From assembly GCA_024742765.1 (NCBI GenBank), contig JANSXT010000007.1, positions 103,132-167,131 of the forward strand: 64,000 bases of DNA, given 5' to 3'. Positions 17,745 to 29,382 of this stretch are shown here, piece after piece. The translations under genes were made by a program, and so were the position numbers. The number at the start of each line of letters is the position of its first letter. Position 1 is the first letter of the stretch. The notes under the pieces were generated by a model. It searched no databases and had not been told where the DNA came from. It saw nothing but the letters and a program-made list of their open reading frames with translations. The stretch comes from Phyllobacteriaceae bacterium (GTDB taxonomy: Bacteria > Pseudomonadota > Alphaproteobacteria > Rhizobiales > Rhizobiaceae).

Positions 17745-17849
17745 GGGGCGCCCTCAATCTCGGTCCCGGCGCGTTTAGCCCGTGCAGCACGCAATGGGAA
17801 GTCCGGGGCGGCCATTGCATGCCCGGCGGGCGGCACCCATCTAGCCATT

Positions 17850-18581
17850 ATGGTGATTGCATCGGCACGGCGCGCGCTTGGCGAACTGTTCGACCCGGCC
17901 TTGCGACAGGTTCTGTGGAAGTCGGTCGGGCTGACGATCCTCGGTCTGATCGCGGCCTGGTTTGCCATTCGCTATGCGGTCGAATGGGCCGCGCTGCCCT
18001 ATCTGGAAGCCTTCATCGGCGGTTTCGCCCTGCCCGACTGGACCGGCATGATCGGGCTCGTCGCGGCGGTGGCCGCCGGTCTGGCGCTGGCGGTCGGGCT
18101 CGCTTTTCTCGTCGGCCCGGTCAGTGCGGTCATCGCGGGCATCTTTCTGGACGATGTGGCCGAACATATCGAGCGGCAGGACTATCCGAACCAGCCGACG
18201 GGACAACCCTTGCCGCTCGGCCGTTCCATCGTGCTGGGCATCAAGTTCTTCGGTGTCGTGGTCGCCGGCAACCTCGTCGCGCTGCTGCTCTTGCTGGTTC
18301 CGGGCGTCAACCTGATCGCCTTTCTGGCGGTAAACGCCTACCTGCTCGGCCGCGAATATTTCCAGTTCGCGGCCATGCGGTTTCATGACGAAAGGACCGC
18401 CGCCGACCTGCGCTCGCGCCATTCGGGCACCGTCGTCCTTGCCGGCCTTCTGATCGCCGGTTTCATGGCGATTCCGATCATCAATCTGATGACGCCGCTG
18501 TTCGGCGCGGCCCTGATGGTTCACCTGCACAAGGCGATTGCCGACAGGGAAGCGCGTCAGGGCCACTTGGCAGCGGCATAG
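17850..18581 (+). CDS. EI24/CysZ-like membrane protein
   Basis: A 243-residue integral membrane protein with about five to six hydrophobic segments, near residues 20-40, 55-95, 135-165 and 185-210. The pattern IAGIFLDDVAEHIERQDYP, followed later by GVNLIAFLAVNAYLLGREYFQFAAMR, matches the EI24 domain family that includes the CysZ sulfate transporter. A sulfate role is not supported by neighbours: it is divergent from adenosine kinase and convergent with the CNNM-type gene (7 bp apart). The ribosome site is poor; ATG at 17850 and GTG at 17853 are both possible starts. Confidence 0.75.
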   Translation: MVIASARRALGELFDPALRQVLWKSVGLTILGLIAAWFAIRYAVEWAALPYLEAFIGGFALPDWTGMIGLVAAVAAGLALAVGLAFLVGPVSAVIAGIFLDDVAEHIERQDYPNQPTGQPLPLGRSIVLGIKFFGVVVAGNLVALLLLLVPGVNLIAFLAVNAYLLGREYFQFAAMRFHDERTAADLRSRHSGTVVLAGLLIAGFMAIPIINLMTPLFGAALMVHLHKAIADREARQGHLAAA

Positions 18582-18588
18582 CGTAGGG

Positions 18589-19902
18589 TCAGGCACTGGC
18601 GCCCTTGCCGGCGCGGCGGGTGGTGGTGGCGCGTCGAGCCAGCAGCTTGTCGATCCGCTGCCCGTCCATGTCGATCACTTCCAGCCGCCAGCCATCGGCC
18701 TCGATGGCTTCGCCCGTGTCGGGCAGCCGGCCAAGCCGGTCGAGCACCAGCCCGGCCAGCGTCTCGTAGGACCGGCGCTCAGGCAGCAATATGCCGAGCA
18801 GTTCGGCCGCCTCGTCGGCGGGCATCGCGCCATTCATCAGATAGGTGCCGTCATCGCGCGCCACCACATCGGGCTCCGCCGGTCCGCTCTCCGAGACGAA
18901 GGCGCCGGCGATCGATTCCAGAATGTCCGTCGAGGTTATCAACCCCTCGAAATTGCCGCGTTCGTCGCGCACGAAAACGACTGGCGTCGGCGCTTCCCGC
19001 AGGCGGGTCACCACGTCCAGCGCAGCCGCTGATTCCGGTACACTGTCGACCGGCTGCACAAGCGCGCTGAGATCGGGCGATTTTCCGTCCAGCAGCACGA
19101 GCAGCGCTTCGCGTGTGCGCACCACGCCCTCCACATGATCGAGACTGTCATCGGCCGCCGGCAGGAAGGTCTGGCGCGTGGTCTTGAGTTGCTCGGCAAT
19201 GTCGGCGGGTGGATCGCTTATGTCGATCCATTCGATCTCCATGCGCGGCGTCATCAGGCTGGTCGCGCGGCGATCCGCCAGCCGCATGACGCTTGCGATC
19301 ATGTCGCGCTCATCGGTCTCAACGACGCCGGCCTGTTCGGCCTGCGCGATCAGCGACTTGATTTCCTCGTCGGTCACGCGCGGCTCCTCAGCGCCACCCT
19401 GTCCGATCAGCCGCATGATCAGCCGCGTCGAAGCGTCGAGCACCCAGACCGCCGGCGCGGCCAGCCGGGCAAACAGCGTCATCGCCGGCGCAACCGTGCA
19501 GGCAATGCCTTCGGGGTTGCGCAGGGCCAGCGACTTGGGAACGAGTTCCCCGACGATCACCGACAGATAGGTGACGACGAGGATGATCCCCGCATAGCCC
19601 AGGGTCGCGGCTGTGGCGGCATTCAGACCGAGCGCGACGAGCGCTTCGGCCGCCGCATCGCCGAACGCCTCGCCCGAAAAGGCGCCATTGACGATGCCCA
19701 CAAGCGTGATGCCGATTTGCACCGAGGACAGAAAACGTCCCGGGTCGGCATGCAGCGCCAGCGCGCTCTGCGCGCCGCGGCGACCCCTGTCGGCCATCGC
19801 GCGAAGCCGCGCCCGCCGCGACGAGACGACGGCCAGTTCGGCCAGCGCGAACAGCCCGTTCAGCAGGATCAGCGCGAAGACAATGACCAGATTGACGCCC
19901 AT
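18589..19902 (-). CDS. CNNM/CorC-type hemolysin-family transporter (DUF21-CBS-CorC_HlyC)
   Basis: A 437-residue membrane protein. The N-terminal DUF21 (CNNM) domain has several transmembrane helices starting VNLVIVFALILLNGLFALAELAVVSSRR and including SSVQIGITLVGIVNGAFSGE and GELVPKSLALRNPE. A CBS pair begins with LMTPRMEIEWIDI near residue 210, and a C-terminal CorC_HlyC domain near 360-420 includes GLVLDRLG. Relatives export or sense Mg2+/Co2+. Its ATG overlaps the nth stop by one base (TGATG), so the two genes are translationally coupled. Confidence 0.88.
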   Translation of the reverse strand: MGVNLVIVFALILLNGLFALAELAVVSSRRARLRAMADRGRRGAQSALALHADPGRFLSSVQIGITLVGIVNGAFSGEAFGDAAAEALVALGLNAATAATLGYAGIILVVTYLSVIVGELVPKSLALRNPEGIACTVAPAMTLFARLAAPAVWVLDASTRLIMRLIGQGGAEEPRVTDEEIKSLIAQAEQAGVVETDERDMIASVMRLADRRATSLMTPRMEIEWIDISDPPADIAEQLKTTRQTFLPAADDSLDHVEGVVRTREALLVLLDGKSPDLSALVQPVDSVPESAAALDVVTRLREAPTPVVFVRDERGNFEGLITSTDILESIAGAFVSESGPAEPDVVARDDGTYLMNGAMPADEAAELLGILLPERRSYETLAGLVLDRLGRLPDTGEAIEADGWRLEVIDMDGQRIDKLLARRATTTRRAGKGASA

Positions 19903-20660
19903 CAGCCGATCACCTGCGGCGGCAGCGGCACGAGTGGTGCGGGCTCGCTTGTCGTCTTTTCCTTTGATTTGCACAGATCGGCGATCACGCAGGCGACGCA
20001 ATCGGGCTTGCGTGCCTTGCAGGTGTAGCGCCCGTGCAGGATCAGCCAGTGATGGGCATGATAGAGATAGTCCTCCGGGATCACTTTCATCAGGATCGCT
20101 TCCACCTCGTCGGGCGTCTTGCCCGGCGCAAGTCCGATCCGGTTGCCGATGCGCAAGATGTGCGTGTCGACGGCCATCGTCGGAATGCCGAACGCCATCG
20201 ACATGACCACATTGGCGGTCTTGCGGCCAACGCCCGGCAGCGTCGTCAGTTCCTCGCGCGTCTGCGGCACCTCACCGCCGAAATGGTCGATCAGCTTTTG
20301 CGACAGCGCGATGACGTTCTTGGCCTTGTTGCGCCACAGACCGATCGACTTGATGTAGTCGCCCACCTTTTCTTCACCCAGCGCCAGCATCTTTTCGGGC
20401 GTGTCGGCCACCTTGAACAAGTCTCGCGTCGCCCGGTTGACCCCGGCATCGGTCGCCTGCGCCGAAAGCGCGACGGCGACCACCAGCGTGAAGGGGTTCA
20501 CATGCGCCAATTCGCCCTTGGGCTCGGGCCGCTGAATGGAGAAGCGGCGGAACATCTCACGCAATTCGTCCTGCGTGTATCTGGTTCGCGGCAGCAGCCT
20601 GCGCTTTTTTGCCGGTCCGGCGCGTTTCGCCGCCGGCTTTTTCTCTTGGCTGGCATCCAT
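19902..20660 (-). CDS. nth: Endonuclease III
   Basis: A 252-residue DNA glycosylase/AP lyase that removes oxidised pyrimidines. It has a basic N-terminal tail of about 25 residues, the helix-hairpin-helix LPGVGRKTANVV with the catalytic Lys, VDTHILRIGNRIGL with the catalytic Asp, and a C-terminal [4Fe-4S] loop of four cysteines with C-X6-C-X2-C-X5-C spacing. It is divergent from the DUF2244 gene across only 21 bp, so their promoters must overlap each other or the coding sequence. It is followed by the CNNM-type gene in one operon. Confidence 0.95.
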   Translation of the reverse strand: MDASQEKKPAAKRAGPAKKRRLLPRTRYTQDELREMFRRFSIQRPEPKGELAHVNPFTLVVAVALSAQATDAGVNRATRDLFKVADTPEKMLALGEEKVGDYIKSIGLWRNKAKNVIALSQKLIDHFGGEVPQTREELTTLPGVGRKTANVVMSMAFGIPTMAVDTHILRIGNRIGLAPGKTPDEVEAILMKVIPEDYLYHAHHWLILHGRYTCKARKPDCVACVIADLCKSKEKTTSEPAPLVPLPPQVIG

Positions 20661-20681
20661 TGCGGCCTATAACCTCGATCC

Positions 20682-21185
20682 ATGTCCGTTCCGCCCCCAG
20701 ACATAGAACCCGCCGCGCCCGCCGAAAAGGCGGTATTCGCCGCAGAGCTTTTTCCGCACCGGTCTTTGACGCCGGGCGGCTTTGCCCTGCTGATGGGAGT
20801 GTTCGCGGCGATCTGCGCGGGCAATGCGGTGTTCTATTTCGCGCTCGGCGCCTGGCCGGTGGCGATCTTCATGATCGTCGACGTCTTTATCCTCTATCTC
20901 GCCATTCGCTTGAGCTTCCGTGCAGGGCGCGCGCGCGAGCAGGTCACGGTTACGCGCTCGGACGTGCACATCCGCAAGATCGCGCCCAATGGCCGCCATC
21001 AGGACCATCACTACAACCCGTTCTGGGCGCGCTTTCATGTCGACCGGCACAATGAGATCGGCATCACCGCCATGCGCCTGACCGGGCAGGGGCGCGCGAC
21101 ATCGATCGGCGCCTTCCTCAATCCGGACGACCGAGAGAGCTTCGCCACGGCGTTTTCGCAGGCCTTGGCGGCCGCACGGCGCTGA
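20682..21185 (+). CDS. DUF2244 domain membrane protein
   Basis: A 167-residue protein with two adjacent transmembrane helices (about residues 33-52 and 57-76), preceded by an LFPHRSLTPGGF segment. A soluble beta-rich tail contains DVHIRKIAPNG and, near the C-terminus, FLNPDDRESFATAFSQAL. This is the DUF2244 pattern; the function is not known. DUF2244 genes are regularly found beside nth in alphaproteobacteria, and here the two are divergent across 21 bp. It could be linked to DNA repair only by that neighbourhood. Confidence 0.85.
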   Translation: MSVPPPDIEPAAPAEKAVFAAELFPHRSLTPGGFALLMGVFAAICAGNAVFYFALGAWPVAIFMIVDVFILYLAIRLSFRAGRAREQVTVTRSDVHIRKIAPNGRHQDHHYNPFWARFHVDRHNEIGITAMRLTGQGRATSIGAFLNPDDRESFATAFSQALAAARR

Positions 21186-21269
21186 TCCGTCGCGATCAAG
21201 TTTCGGGTGGCGGCGCACAATGCTTGATGGTCCAATGGCCACCAACCGAGACAAGCCGGATGAAACGCC

Positions 21270-22181
21270 ATGGCACAGCCGCACGCCGTTCTGACACAAC
21301 CCGCATCAATCGAGACGGGCGATTACGAGACCGTTCGCCGGGTCATTGAGAAAATTTCGCAGGACTGGCGCGACCAGCCCTCGCTTGAAACGCTTGCCGC
21401 CGATGTCGGCATGGAACCGACGGCCCTGCAAAAACTGTTCACACGCTGGGCCGGTCTTTCCCCGAAGGCGTTTTTGCAGGCGGTGACGATCGACCATGCG
21501 CGTCAGCTTCTTGCTTCCGACATGCCACTGCTCGATGCGTCCTACGAGCTGGGCCTGTCCGGTCCCGGGCGGCTACACGATCTGTTCGTCACCCATGAAG
21601 CCATGTCGCCCGGCGAGATCAAGGCGAAGGGCGAGGGGCTGACCATCCGCTACGGCTATCATCTGTGCCCGTTCGGCATCGCGCTGATCATGGTCACCGA
21701 CCGGGGATTGTGCGGTCTGGCCTTTTGTGATGCGGGTGGTGAGCGCGAGGCGTTCGCCGACATGTCCGGACGCTGGCCCTTTGCCCGGTTCGAGGAAGAC
21801 ATGGCCGCCACCGGGCCTTACGCGGCGCGCATTTTCGCGCCGGGTTCCTGGCGGCACGACCAGCCATTGCGTGTCGTGCTGATTGGCACCGACTTCCAGG
21901 TCAGCGTCTGGGAAGCGCTTCTGAAAATCCCGATGGGCAAGGCGGAAGCCTATTCGGAGATCGCCGACCGGATCGGCCGGCCCACCGCATCACGCGCCGT
22001 GGGTGCTGCGGTCGGCGCCAATCCGGTGTCGTTCGTCGTGCCGTGCCACCGCGCGATGGGCAAGTCCGGCGCGCTGACGGGCTATCATTGGGGCCTGACG
22101 CGCAAGCGCGCGATCCTGGGCTGGGAAGCCGGCCGGGTGGCCGGCGGTCAGGCCGAGGACCACAGCCGCCAGCCCGCATAG
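21270..22181 (+). CDS. AraC-HTH/O6-methylguanine-DNA methyltransferase fusion (Ada-like without the AdaA domain)
   Basis: A 303-residue fusion. Residues 15-115 form an AraC-type double helix-turn-helix (LETLAADVGMEPTALQKLFTRWAGLSPKAFLQ). The C-terminal half is an alkylguanine transferase with VSFVVPCHRAMGKSGALTGY, whose acceptor is Cys259. The Zn-binding methylphosphotriester domain of E. coli Ada is missing, so methyl-phosphotriester sensing is not expected. The protein may repair O6-methylguanine and act as a regulator by another cue. Its 3' end overlaps the convergent LysE gene by 34 bp. Confidence 0.9.
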   Translation: MAQPHAVLTQPASIETGDYETVRRVIEKISQDWRDQPSLETLAADVGMEPTALQKLFTRWAGLSPKAFLQAVTIDHARQLLASDMPLLDASYELGLSGPGRLHDLFVTHEAMSPGEIKAKGEGLTIRYGYHLCPFGIALIMVTDRGLCGLAFCDAGGEREAFADMSGRWPFARFEEDMAATGPYAARIFAPGSWRHDQPLRVVLIGTDFQVSVWEALLKIPMGKAEAYSEIADRIGRPTASRAVGAAVGANPVSFVVPCHRAMGKSGALTGYHWGLTRKRAILGWEAGRVAGGQAEDHSRQPA

Positions 22182-22792
22182 CCGAAAACGCCGGCGAGAA
22201 TGCTTTCGATGATACGGCGTGCGCGCCTGTAGGCGGCCCTCATGGCAGGCGACGCGAAGACGAGCGCATAGCCCTGAAAGACGATGGCGCCGATCACAAG
22301 GCAGATCGTAAGCATGGCGTAAAGCACCGGCGTTCCCCCGCCGCTCGTCTGGGTCAGCGCAACGATCGCGATCCACGCCAGAACGGCCTTGGGGTTGGTC
22401 AGGTGCAGGAGCGCACCGCGCCAGAAATGGCCGGCAAGGGAGCGGGCGCTGCTGGCGGCGGCGGGAACCGGCCGCGCCGAAAGGTCACTGCGCAATGCAT
22501 TGGCCGCCAGCCAGATGAGATAGGCGCCGCCTGCGATCTTCATCGCCGTCAGCCCCCAGGCAATCGTGTTGAGCCATGCCGAAAGGCCGATTGCGGCCGC
22601 CATCGCCCATGTGAACGAACCAAGCTGCACGCCGGCGGCGAACGCCATGCCTGCCGCGCGTCCGCGCGCCATGGCCGTACCCATGATGCCGAGCGTCGCC
22701 GGGCCGGGGCTCGCCACGGCGATCGTGAAGACGGCAAAAACCGCCATCATGGCCGGCCAGTGCTCCGAGAACAGTGTGAAGAGGTCGGTCAC
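22148..22792 (-). CDS. LysE family translocator
   Basis: A 214-residue inner-membrane exporter with six predicted hydrophobic segments. It shows the family motif SPGPATLGIMGTAMARGRAAG after the first helix and LHLTNPKAVLAWIAIVAL in the middle. The substrate is unknown; amino acids or derivatives are typical. It is the last gene of the minus-strand run that includes gpmA and the GNAT gene, and its end overlaps the convergent AraC-OGT gene. Confidence 0.9.
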   Translation of the reverse strand: MTDLFTLFSEHWPAMMAVFAVFTIAVASPGPATLGIMGTAMARGRAAGMAFAAGVQLGSFTWAMAAAIGLSAWLNTIAWGLTAMKIAGGAYLIWLAANALRSDLSARPVPAAASSARSLAGHFWRGALLHLTNPKAVLAWIAIVALTQTSGGGTPVLYAMLTICLVIGAIVFQGYALVFASPAMRAAYRRARRIIESILAGVFGYAGWRLWSSA

Positions 22793-22827
22793 ACGCGCCT
22801 CCAGTCAATGCGGGCAGGAAAGCACGC

Positions 22828-23292
22828 TCAGAGTGCGTAGTCGAGCAGCGGGAGAACCCGTCCCGTCTCTGAGGACGACCGCTCTTCGCCGATCCGTTTG
22901 GCGCCCATGCACCGATAGAACCGTTCGGCATTGGGGTCAGACAGGATCGTCAGCCGTCGGGCGCCGCTGGCGCGTGCCAGATCGCAGATCGCTCCGAACA
23001 GCCTGCGCCCGATGCCGTCACCCATCCGGTCGGGATCGACAAAGAAAACCGACACGTCGAAAGTGCCGGCGCCCTCATCGGTGATGCCGGCCACACCGGC
23101 CACCGTGCCTCCCGTTTCGGCGACGAGCACCAGACCGTCGGCGATCCATTCGGGCCGGACCGTCAGTTCGCTCATCGCCTTGGCCATGAACGCGTCATCA
23201 TAACCCCAATGGGCCTTGGACCGGACACAGAGCGCGGTCAGCGCCCCGGCCTCTTCGAGACGCGCGGGCCGGATGATCGTTGTGTGGCTCAA
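22828..23292 (-). CDS. GNAT family N-acetyltransferase, TTG start
   Basis: A 154-residue acetyltransferase with the GNAT acetyl-CoA loop in the region [26 protein letters not shown] (a Q/RxxGxG/A-type motif). The C-terminal signature [19 protein letters not shown] is also typical. The substrate is unknown. The start is a TTG overlapping the gpmA stop (TTGA); no ATG or GTG is available in frame nearby, and translation is probably coupled to gpmA. It is followed by the LysE gene. Confidence 0.85.
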   Translation of the reverse strand: MSHTTIIRPARLEEAGALTALCVRSKAHWGYDDAFMAKAMSELTVRPEWIADGLVLVAETGGTVAGVAGITDEGAGTFDVSVFFVDPDRMGDGIGRRLFGAICDLARASGARRLTILSDPNAERFYRCMGAKRIGEERSSSETGRVLPLLDYAL

Positions 23293-23930
23293 TGCGCGCC
23301 GGACATGTCGCCCAGAACTTCCTTGGAAGCGACGGTCGAATCGGCGTGCAGGCGATAGACCATGGGCACGCCGGTGCCCAGATTGAGCTTGGTGATGGTC
23401 TCTTTCGTGTGCCCGTCGAGGATCATGACGAGCGAGCGCAGCGAGTTGCCGTGCGCGGCGACCAGAACAGTCTGCCCGCGCAGGACGCGCGGCAAAATCT
23501 CGGTCATGTAATAGGGCCAGACGCGCGCGCCCGTATCGCGCAGGCTTTCGCCATCATCGCCCGGCGGCGGCGTGTCGTAGGAGCGGCGCCAGATATGCAC
23601 TTGCTCCTCACCCCATTTGGCGCGTGCATCGTCCTTGTTCAGCCCAGCCAGATCGCCATAATTGCGCTCGTTCAGCGCTTCGTCATGGATGGTCTCGAGA
23701 TCGGACTGGCCGACGCCGTCCAGGATCATCTGGCAGGTGCGTTCGGCGCGCACCAGCACCGAGGTGAAAGCGATGTCGAACTTCGTTCCGCGTTCGGCCA
23801 GCACCTTGCCCGCCTCGATCGCTTCGGCAACGCCCTGTTCGGTCAGGTCCGGATCGCGCCAGCCGGTGAACAGGTTCTTCTTGTTCCATTCGCTCTGTCC
23901 GTGGCGGACCAGAACCATCGTGCCGGACAT
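23289..23930 (-). CDS. gpmA: 2,3-bisphosphoglycerate-dependent phosphoglycerate mutase
   Basis: A 213-residue glycolytic enzyme interconverting 3- and 2-phosphoglycerate. It carries the phospho-His motif [43 protein letters not shown] and the second active-site His in [13 protein letters not shown]. It is shorter than the roughly 250-residue E. coli enzyme, which is normal for alphaproteobacteria. It is located 29 bp downstream of dapB in the mepA-mgsA-glk-ABC-dapB-gpmA run. Confidence 0.95.
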   Translation of the reverse strand: MSGTMVLVRHGQSEWNKKNLFTGWRDPDLTEQGVAEAIEAGKVLAERGTKFDIAFTSVLVRAERTCQMILDGVGQSDLETIHDEALNERNYGDLAGLNKDDARAKWGEEQVHIWRRSYDTPPPGDDGESLRDTGARVWPYYMTEILPRVLRGQTVLVAAHGNSLRSLVMILDGHTKETITKLNLGTGVPMVYRLHADSTVASKEVLGDMSGAH

Positions 23931-23959
23931 CGGCTTTCTCCCCAGATCGGTTGACTGAA

Positions 23960-24771
23960 TCAGCTGACGCCCAGAACGTCACGCATCGAATAGAGCCCCG
24001 GCGCCTGGCCGCGCGACCAGATCGCCGCCTTGACCGCACCGCGGGCGAAGATGCCGCGATCCTCGGCATGATGGGACAGCACCAGCCGTTCACCCGGCCC
24101 GGCCATGATCACCGAATGATCGCCGACAACAGACCCGCCGCGCAGCGTCGCAAACCCGACCGCGCCGGCGGCGCGCGGCCCTGTGTGCCCGTCGCGCATG
24201 CGCACCGAATTGTGGTCAAGATCGATATCGCGCCCGGTCGCCGCCGCCTGTCCCAGAAGAAGGGCCGTACCCGATGGGGCGTCGACCTTGTGTTTGTGGT
24301 GCATTTCCAGGACCTCGATGTCCCAGTCTGACGCATCGAGCGCGGCAGCGGCCCGCTCGACCAGCACCGACAGCAAAATGACCCCCATCGACATGTTGCC
24401 CGACTTGACGATGACGGTGCGCTGTGCCGCCAAGTGCACATGCGCTTCGTCATCGGCGCTCATGCCGGTCGTGCCGATGATGTGCGCGATGCCTTTTTCG
24501 GCTGCCATGTCGGCGAAAGCGCGCGTTGCCGCGGGCGCGGTGAAGTCGAGGATGGCGTCGGCGCCGTCAAACGCCTCGTCCGGATCGGCGGTCACCGTCA
24601 CGCCATTGGCGCCCGTGCCGGCGATATCGCCCGCATCGCGCAGGATCGTGTCGTCGCCTTCCCGTTCAAGTGCGCCCGAAAGCCGGGCCGCCGGATCGTC
24701 GGCGATGGCATCGATCAGGGCCCGGCCCATGCGCCCGCCCGCGCCGACAACGGCAATGGCAACCGGTTCAC

Positions 24772-24775
<4 letters not shown>
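23960..24775 (-). CDS. dapB: 4-hydroxy-tetrahydrodipicolinate reductase, GTG start
   Basis: A 271-residue NAD(P)H-dependent reductase of the lysine/diaminopimelate pathway. The Rossmann loop is [16 protein letters not shown], the substrate site is [19 protein letters not shown], and [19 protein letters not shown] is the C-terminal dimer region. The start is GTG, overlapping the stop of the upstream ABC exporter gene (GTGA), so it is translationally coupled. Its product feeds peptidoglycan cross-linking. Confidence 0.96.
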
Positions 24776-26592
<1,817 letters not shown>

Positions 26593-26633
26593 GGCGCGCG
26601 CTATAGCCTATTCGAACGGGGGTGGACAGGCGC

Positions 26634-27656
26634 TCAGCGCGTCCAGTGCCGGTTTTCAAGCGACACGCCAAACCGCGACGGCGTGCGCGCATAGGCGGCA
26701 AGGCCTTCCATCGGCGCTCGGTCGTGCAGGATGGCATAGGCCGGGATCGCGCCGACCAGTTCGCCATGCGGCGCCTTGTTGTCGAACGCCGCCCGAAAGC
26801 GCTCGGCGTTGAAGAAGGGCAGGATCTTCTGGGTGATGCCGCCGGTCAGATAAACCCCGCCGCGTGCCATGAAGACCAGCGCCAGATCGCCGGCCACGCG
26901 GCCCAGATATTCGGCGAACAGGTCGAGCGCCTCGACTGCGTCCGGGTCGGACTTCTGCTCGGCGGCCTGCGAAACCTCGGACGGGTCGGAAAAGCGCGGT
27001 TCGTTGCCATTGGCGCGCGCCACCGCCTGGTAGAGGTTGACCATGCCGCTCCCGCACAGGACCTGTTCGCCAGAGACCCGGTCGCCGATCCGTTCGAGAT
27101 GGGTGAAGACCTCGGTGTCGCGCTCGGTTTGCGGGCCGAGATCGACATGCCCGCCCTCGCCGGCGACGGGAATCCAGGTCAGCGCGGCATGGACGAGACC
27201 GGCAACGCCAAGGCCGGTGCCCGGGCCGATCACAACGCGGTTGGCGCCGGGATCGCGTTCGCCGCCGCCGATCTGCTGCAACTGGCCGTCATCGAGCGCG
27301 ACCACAGCCAGCGCCTGCGCCTCGTAATCGTTCAGCACGACCACATCGTCGAACCCCAGTTCTTCGATCATGCGGCGCGGATGGACGACCCAGTCATTGT
27401 TGGTCAGGTCGATCGTATCGCCATCGGTCGGCCCGGCCACCGCCAGAACGGCGCTGCGCGGCATCAGCGAGGTCTGATCCAGCACATGACTCTGGATCGC
27501 CGCATCGAGCGTCGCGAAATCGCGCGTCCTGATCGTCTCGAACGCTTTCGGCTCGGCATTGGCATCGACCAGGATCGAAAAGCGCGCATTGGTGCCGCCC
27601 ACATCGGCAATCAGGATCGGAAACGGCAGGACGAAAGGGCTGGAAGGGCTAGGCAT
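26634..27656 (-). CDS. glk: Glucokinase
   Basis: A 340-residue ROK-independent (Glk-type) glucokinase that phosphorylates glucose with ATP. It has the phosphate loop [14 protein letters not shown], catalytic-region [13 protein letters not shown], the adenosine motif [23 protein letters not shown] and [17 protein letters not shown]. The start at 27656 overlaps the mgsA stop by 8 nt. A further 13 codons upstream are open but lie inside mgsA. The glk-mgsA pair links sugar entry to the methylglyoxal bypass. Confidence 0.95.
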   Translation of the reverse strand: MPSPSSPFVLPFPILIADVGGTNARFSILVDANAEPKAFETIRTRDFATLDAAIQSHVLDQTSLMPRSAVLAVAGPTDGDTIDLTNNDWVVHPRRMIEELGFDDVVVLNDYEAQALAVVALDDGQLQQIGGGERDPGANRVVIGPGTGLGVAGLVHAALTWIPVAGEGGHVDLGPQTERDTEVFTHLERIGDRVSGEQVLCGSGMVNLYQAVARANGNEPRFSDPSEVSQAAEQKSDPDAVEALDLFAEYLGRVAGDLALVFMARGGVYLTGGITQKILPFFNAERFRAAFDNKAPHGELVGAIPAYAILHDRAPMEGLAAYARTPSRFGVSLENRHWTR

Positions 27657-28068
27657 GGGTTTTTTCCGTGTCTTGCGCCGGGGCGTGCCCCGCAATCAGC
27701 GCAGTGAGAAGAATGTCGGCGGTGGCCGCATTGAGCGCCATCGGAATGTCATAGACGATCGCCAGCCGCATCAGCGCCTTGACGTCTACATCGTGCGGCA
27801 TCGGGGTCAGCGGATCGACAAAAAAGATCAGCGCGTCGATCGCACCTTCGGCAATCATCGCGCCGATCTGCTGGTCGCCGCCGAGCGGCCCGCTGCGCAG
27901 CCGCGACACGTCCAGCGCCGGGTCGGCGTCGGCGATGCGTCCGCCTGTCGTGCCTGTCGCTACCAGCGCGCATCGCGACAGCAGCGCTCCATGTCGGCGG
28001 ACGAACGCGACCATGTCGTCCTTCTTCTGGTCATGGGCGACCAGGGCGATGGTGAGGGCATCGGACAT
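27649..28068 (-). CDS. mgsA: Methylglyoxal synthase
   Basis: A 139-residue enzyme converting dihydroxyacetone phosphate to methylglyoxal and phosphate, a bypass that relieves sugar-phosphate stress. [28 protein letters not shown] and the active-site [17 protein letters not shown], with the catalytic Asp, are all present. A C-terminal extension of about 15 residues follows the usual end. It overlaps glk and is 88 bp from mepA on the same strand. Confidence 0.95.
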   Translation of the reverse strand: MSDALTIALVAHDQKKDDMVAFVRRHGALLSRCALVATGTTGGRIADADPALDVSRLRSGPLGGDQQIGAMIAEGAIDALIFFVDPLTPMPHDVDVKALMRLAIVYDIPMALNAATADILLTALIAGHAPAQDTEKTHA

Positions 28069-28155
28069 GGTGGTTCAATCGATTTAGAAGACCGGTGTCT
28101 CATATCCGCTTTGGTGGAGGCGTGAAAGGTGGCGCCGCATCTTTTTTCGCCCTTT

Positions 28156-29238
28156 CTACTGCCGGGGCCGGTTGGCCGGAATAGGCAGGCGCGACAGGCC
28201 GGGAAGCGCGGCGCGGGCCGGCGCCGGGCCGGCAACCGGAACTGCCGAGGCGATCATCGCGACCTGGTCGAACGAGGCCGAATAGGTGGCAAGGCTTTCG
28301 GAGGCCGGGCGCGGCGCGCGCAGCACGCCACGGCAGGCATTGGGCAGGTCGGCGAGTGTCTTGTCGCGGCGCGGTCGCGGTTTGGTGCCCGGCGCCTGCG
28401 GCTTCGGCGTCCAGGGTTCGGAGGTGAACCACCAGTCAAGCGATGCGTCGCAGCCATTGCCGGATGCCGGCACCGGGTCCTGCGGCCGGCAATTGGGCGA
28501 ATCGGCCGGGCATTTCATGCGGATGTGGAAATGATAGTGATGGCCGTAATAGGGGCGGATCTTGATCATCCAGCGGTCATTGCCCCGGTCGCCGCCATAG
28601 GCATCGCACATCGCCCTCTTGATGCCCGGATGCACGAACAGCCGCTCCACTTGACCATAAGAGGCTGCCCGTCGCAGCAGCTTGGCATGTTCGGCGGTCC
28701 AGATGGCCGGATCGACGTAGAGCGTGCCCTGTTTGAGCACCGAGATCGCGCTGGTGTTGGCGCGCTCGGCCTGCGTCAGGCGCCGATTGGGCATTTTGGT
28801 CAGCCAGATATCGGCGTCGAGCCCGACCTGATGCGAGGCATGTCCCGTCAGCATCGGCCCGCCGCGCGGCTGCGAGATGTCGCCGACCAGAAGGCCGGGC
28901 CAGCCATCGGTCGCCGCATCGCGCGACAGGCGCTGCACCAGCGCGATCAGGTCCGGATGGCCCCAGCGGCGGTTGCGCTCCAGCCGCATGGCCTGCCAGT
29001 TCGGCCCGTCCACAGGTATGGCGACGGCGCCGGAAATGCAGCCATTGGAGTAAAAGCCATGGACACGCGCTTCGGTCGCCGCCGGCAGCGGCGTGTTGCC
29101 GAACAATTGCTTGGCGGGCTGTTCGGCTAGCGCCGGCGCGGCGCCAAGGCCGCACATCAGGGCAAGTCCCGCAGCCGCAAGACCGGCCAGTGCCGGTTTC
29201 AACCGGGCGCTGATCGCCCAATGCGCAAAAACCCCCAT
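28156..29238 (-). CDS. mepA: Penicillin-insensitive murein endopeptidase
   Basis: A 360-residue periplasmic LAS-type metallopeptidase (M74) that cuts D-Ala-mDAP cross-links in peptidoglycan. The N-terminus has a signal peptide (hydrophobic stretch near residues 18-38, Ala-rich cleavage region). Motifs include GDISQPRGGPMLTGHASHQVGLDADIWL with Zn ligands, LFVHPGIKRAMC and GHHYHFHIRMKCP. Three cysteine-containing loops suggest disulfides. The C-terminal 80 residues are Pro/Arg-rich. GGAGGGG before the ATG at 29238 fixes the start. Confidence 0.94.
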   Translation of the reverse strand: MGVFAHWAISARLKPALAGLAAAGLALMCGLGAAPALAEQPAKQLFGNTPLPAATEARVHGFYSNGCISGAVAIPVDGPNWQAMRLERNRRWGHPDLIALVQRLSRDAATDGWPGLLVGDISQPRGGPMLTGHASHQVGLDADIWLTKMPNRRLTQAERANTSAISVLKQGTLYVDPAIWTAEHAKLLRRAASYGQVERLFVHPGIKRAMCDAYGGDRGNDRWMIKIRPYYGHHYHFHIRMKCPADSPNCRPQDPVPASGNGCDASLDWWFTSEPWTPKPQAPGTKPRPRRDKTLADLPNACRGVLRAPRPASESLATYSASFDQVAMIASAVPVAGPAPARAALPGLSRLPIPANRPRQ

Positions 29239-29382
29239 CACCGCCCCTCCGTCGCCTTGTTCCAACCGCAGACGAGGGCGAGTCTATCGTGATTTGCAGG
29301 CTGCTCCAACCGGCGCCATCGGTCGCCGCTAAAGCCACGCCGTGACAGGATTGGTTTACCCCGCCGCGCTATGAAGGGACCC

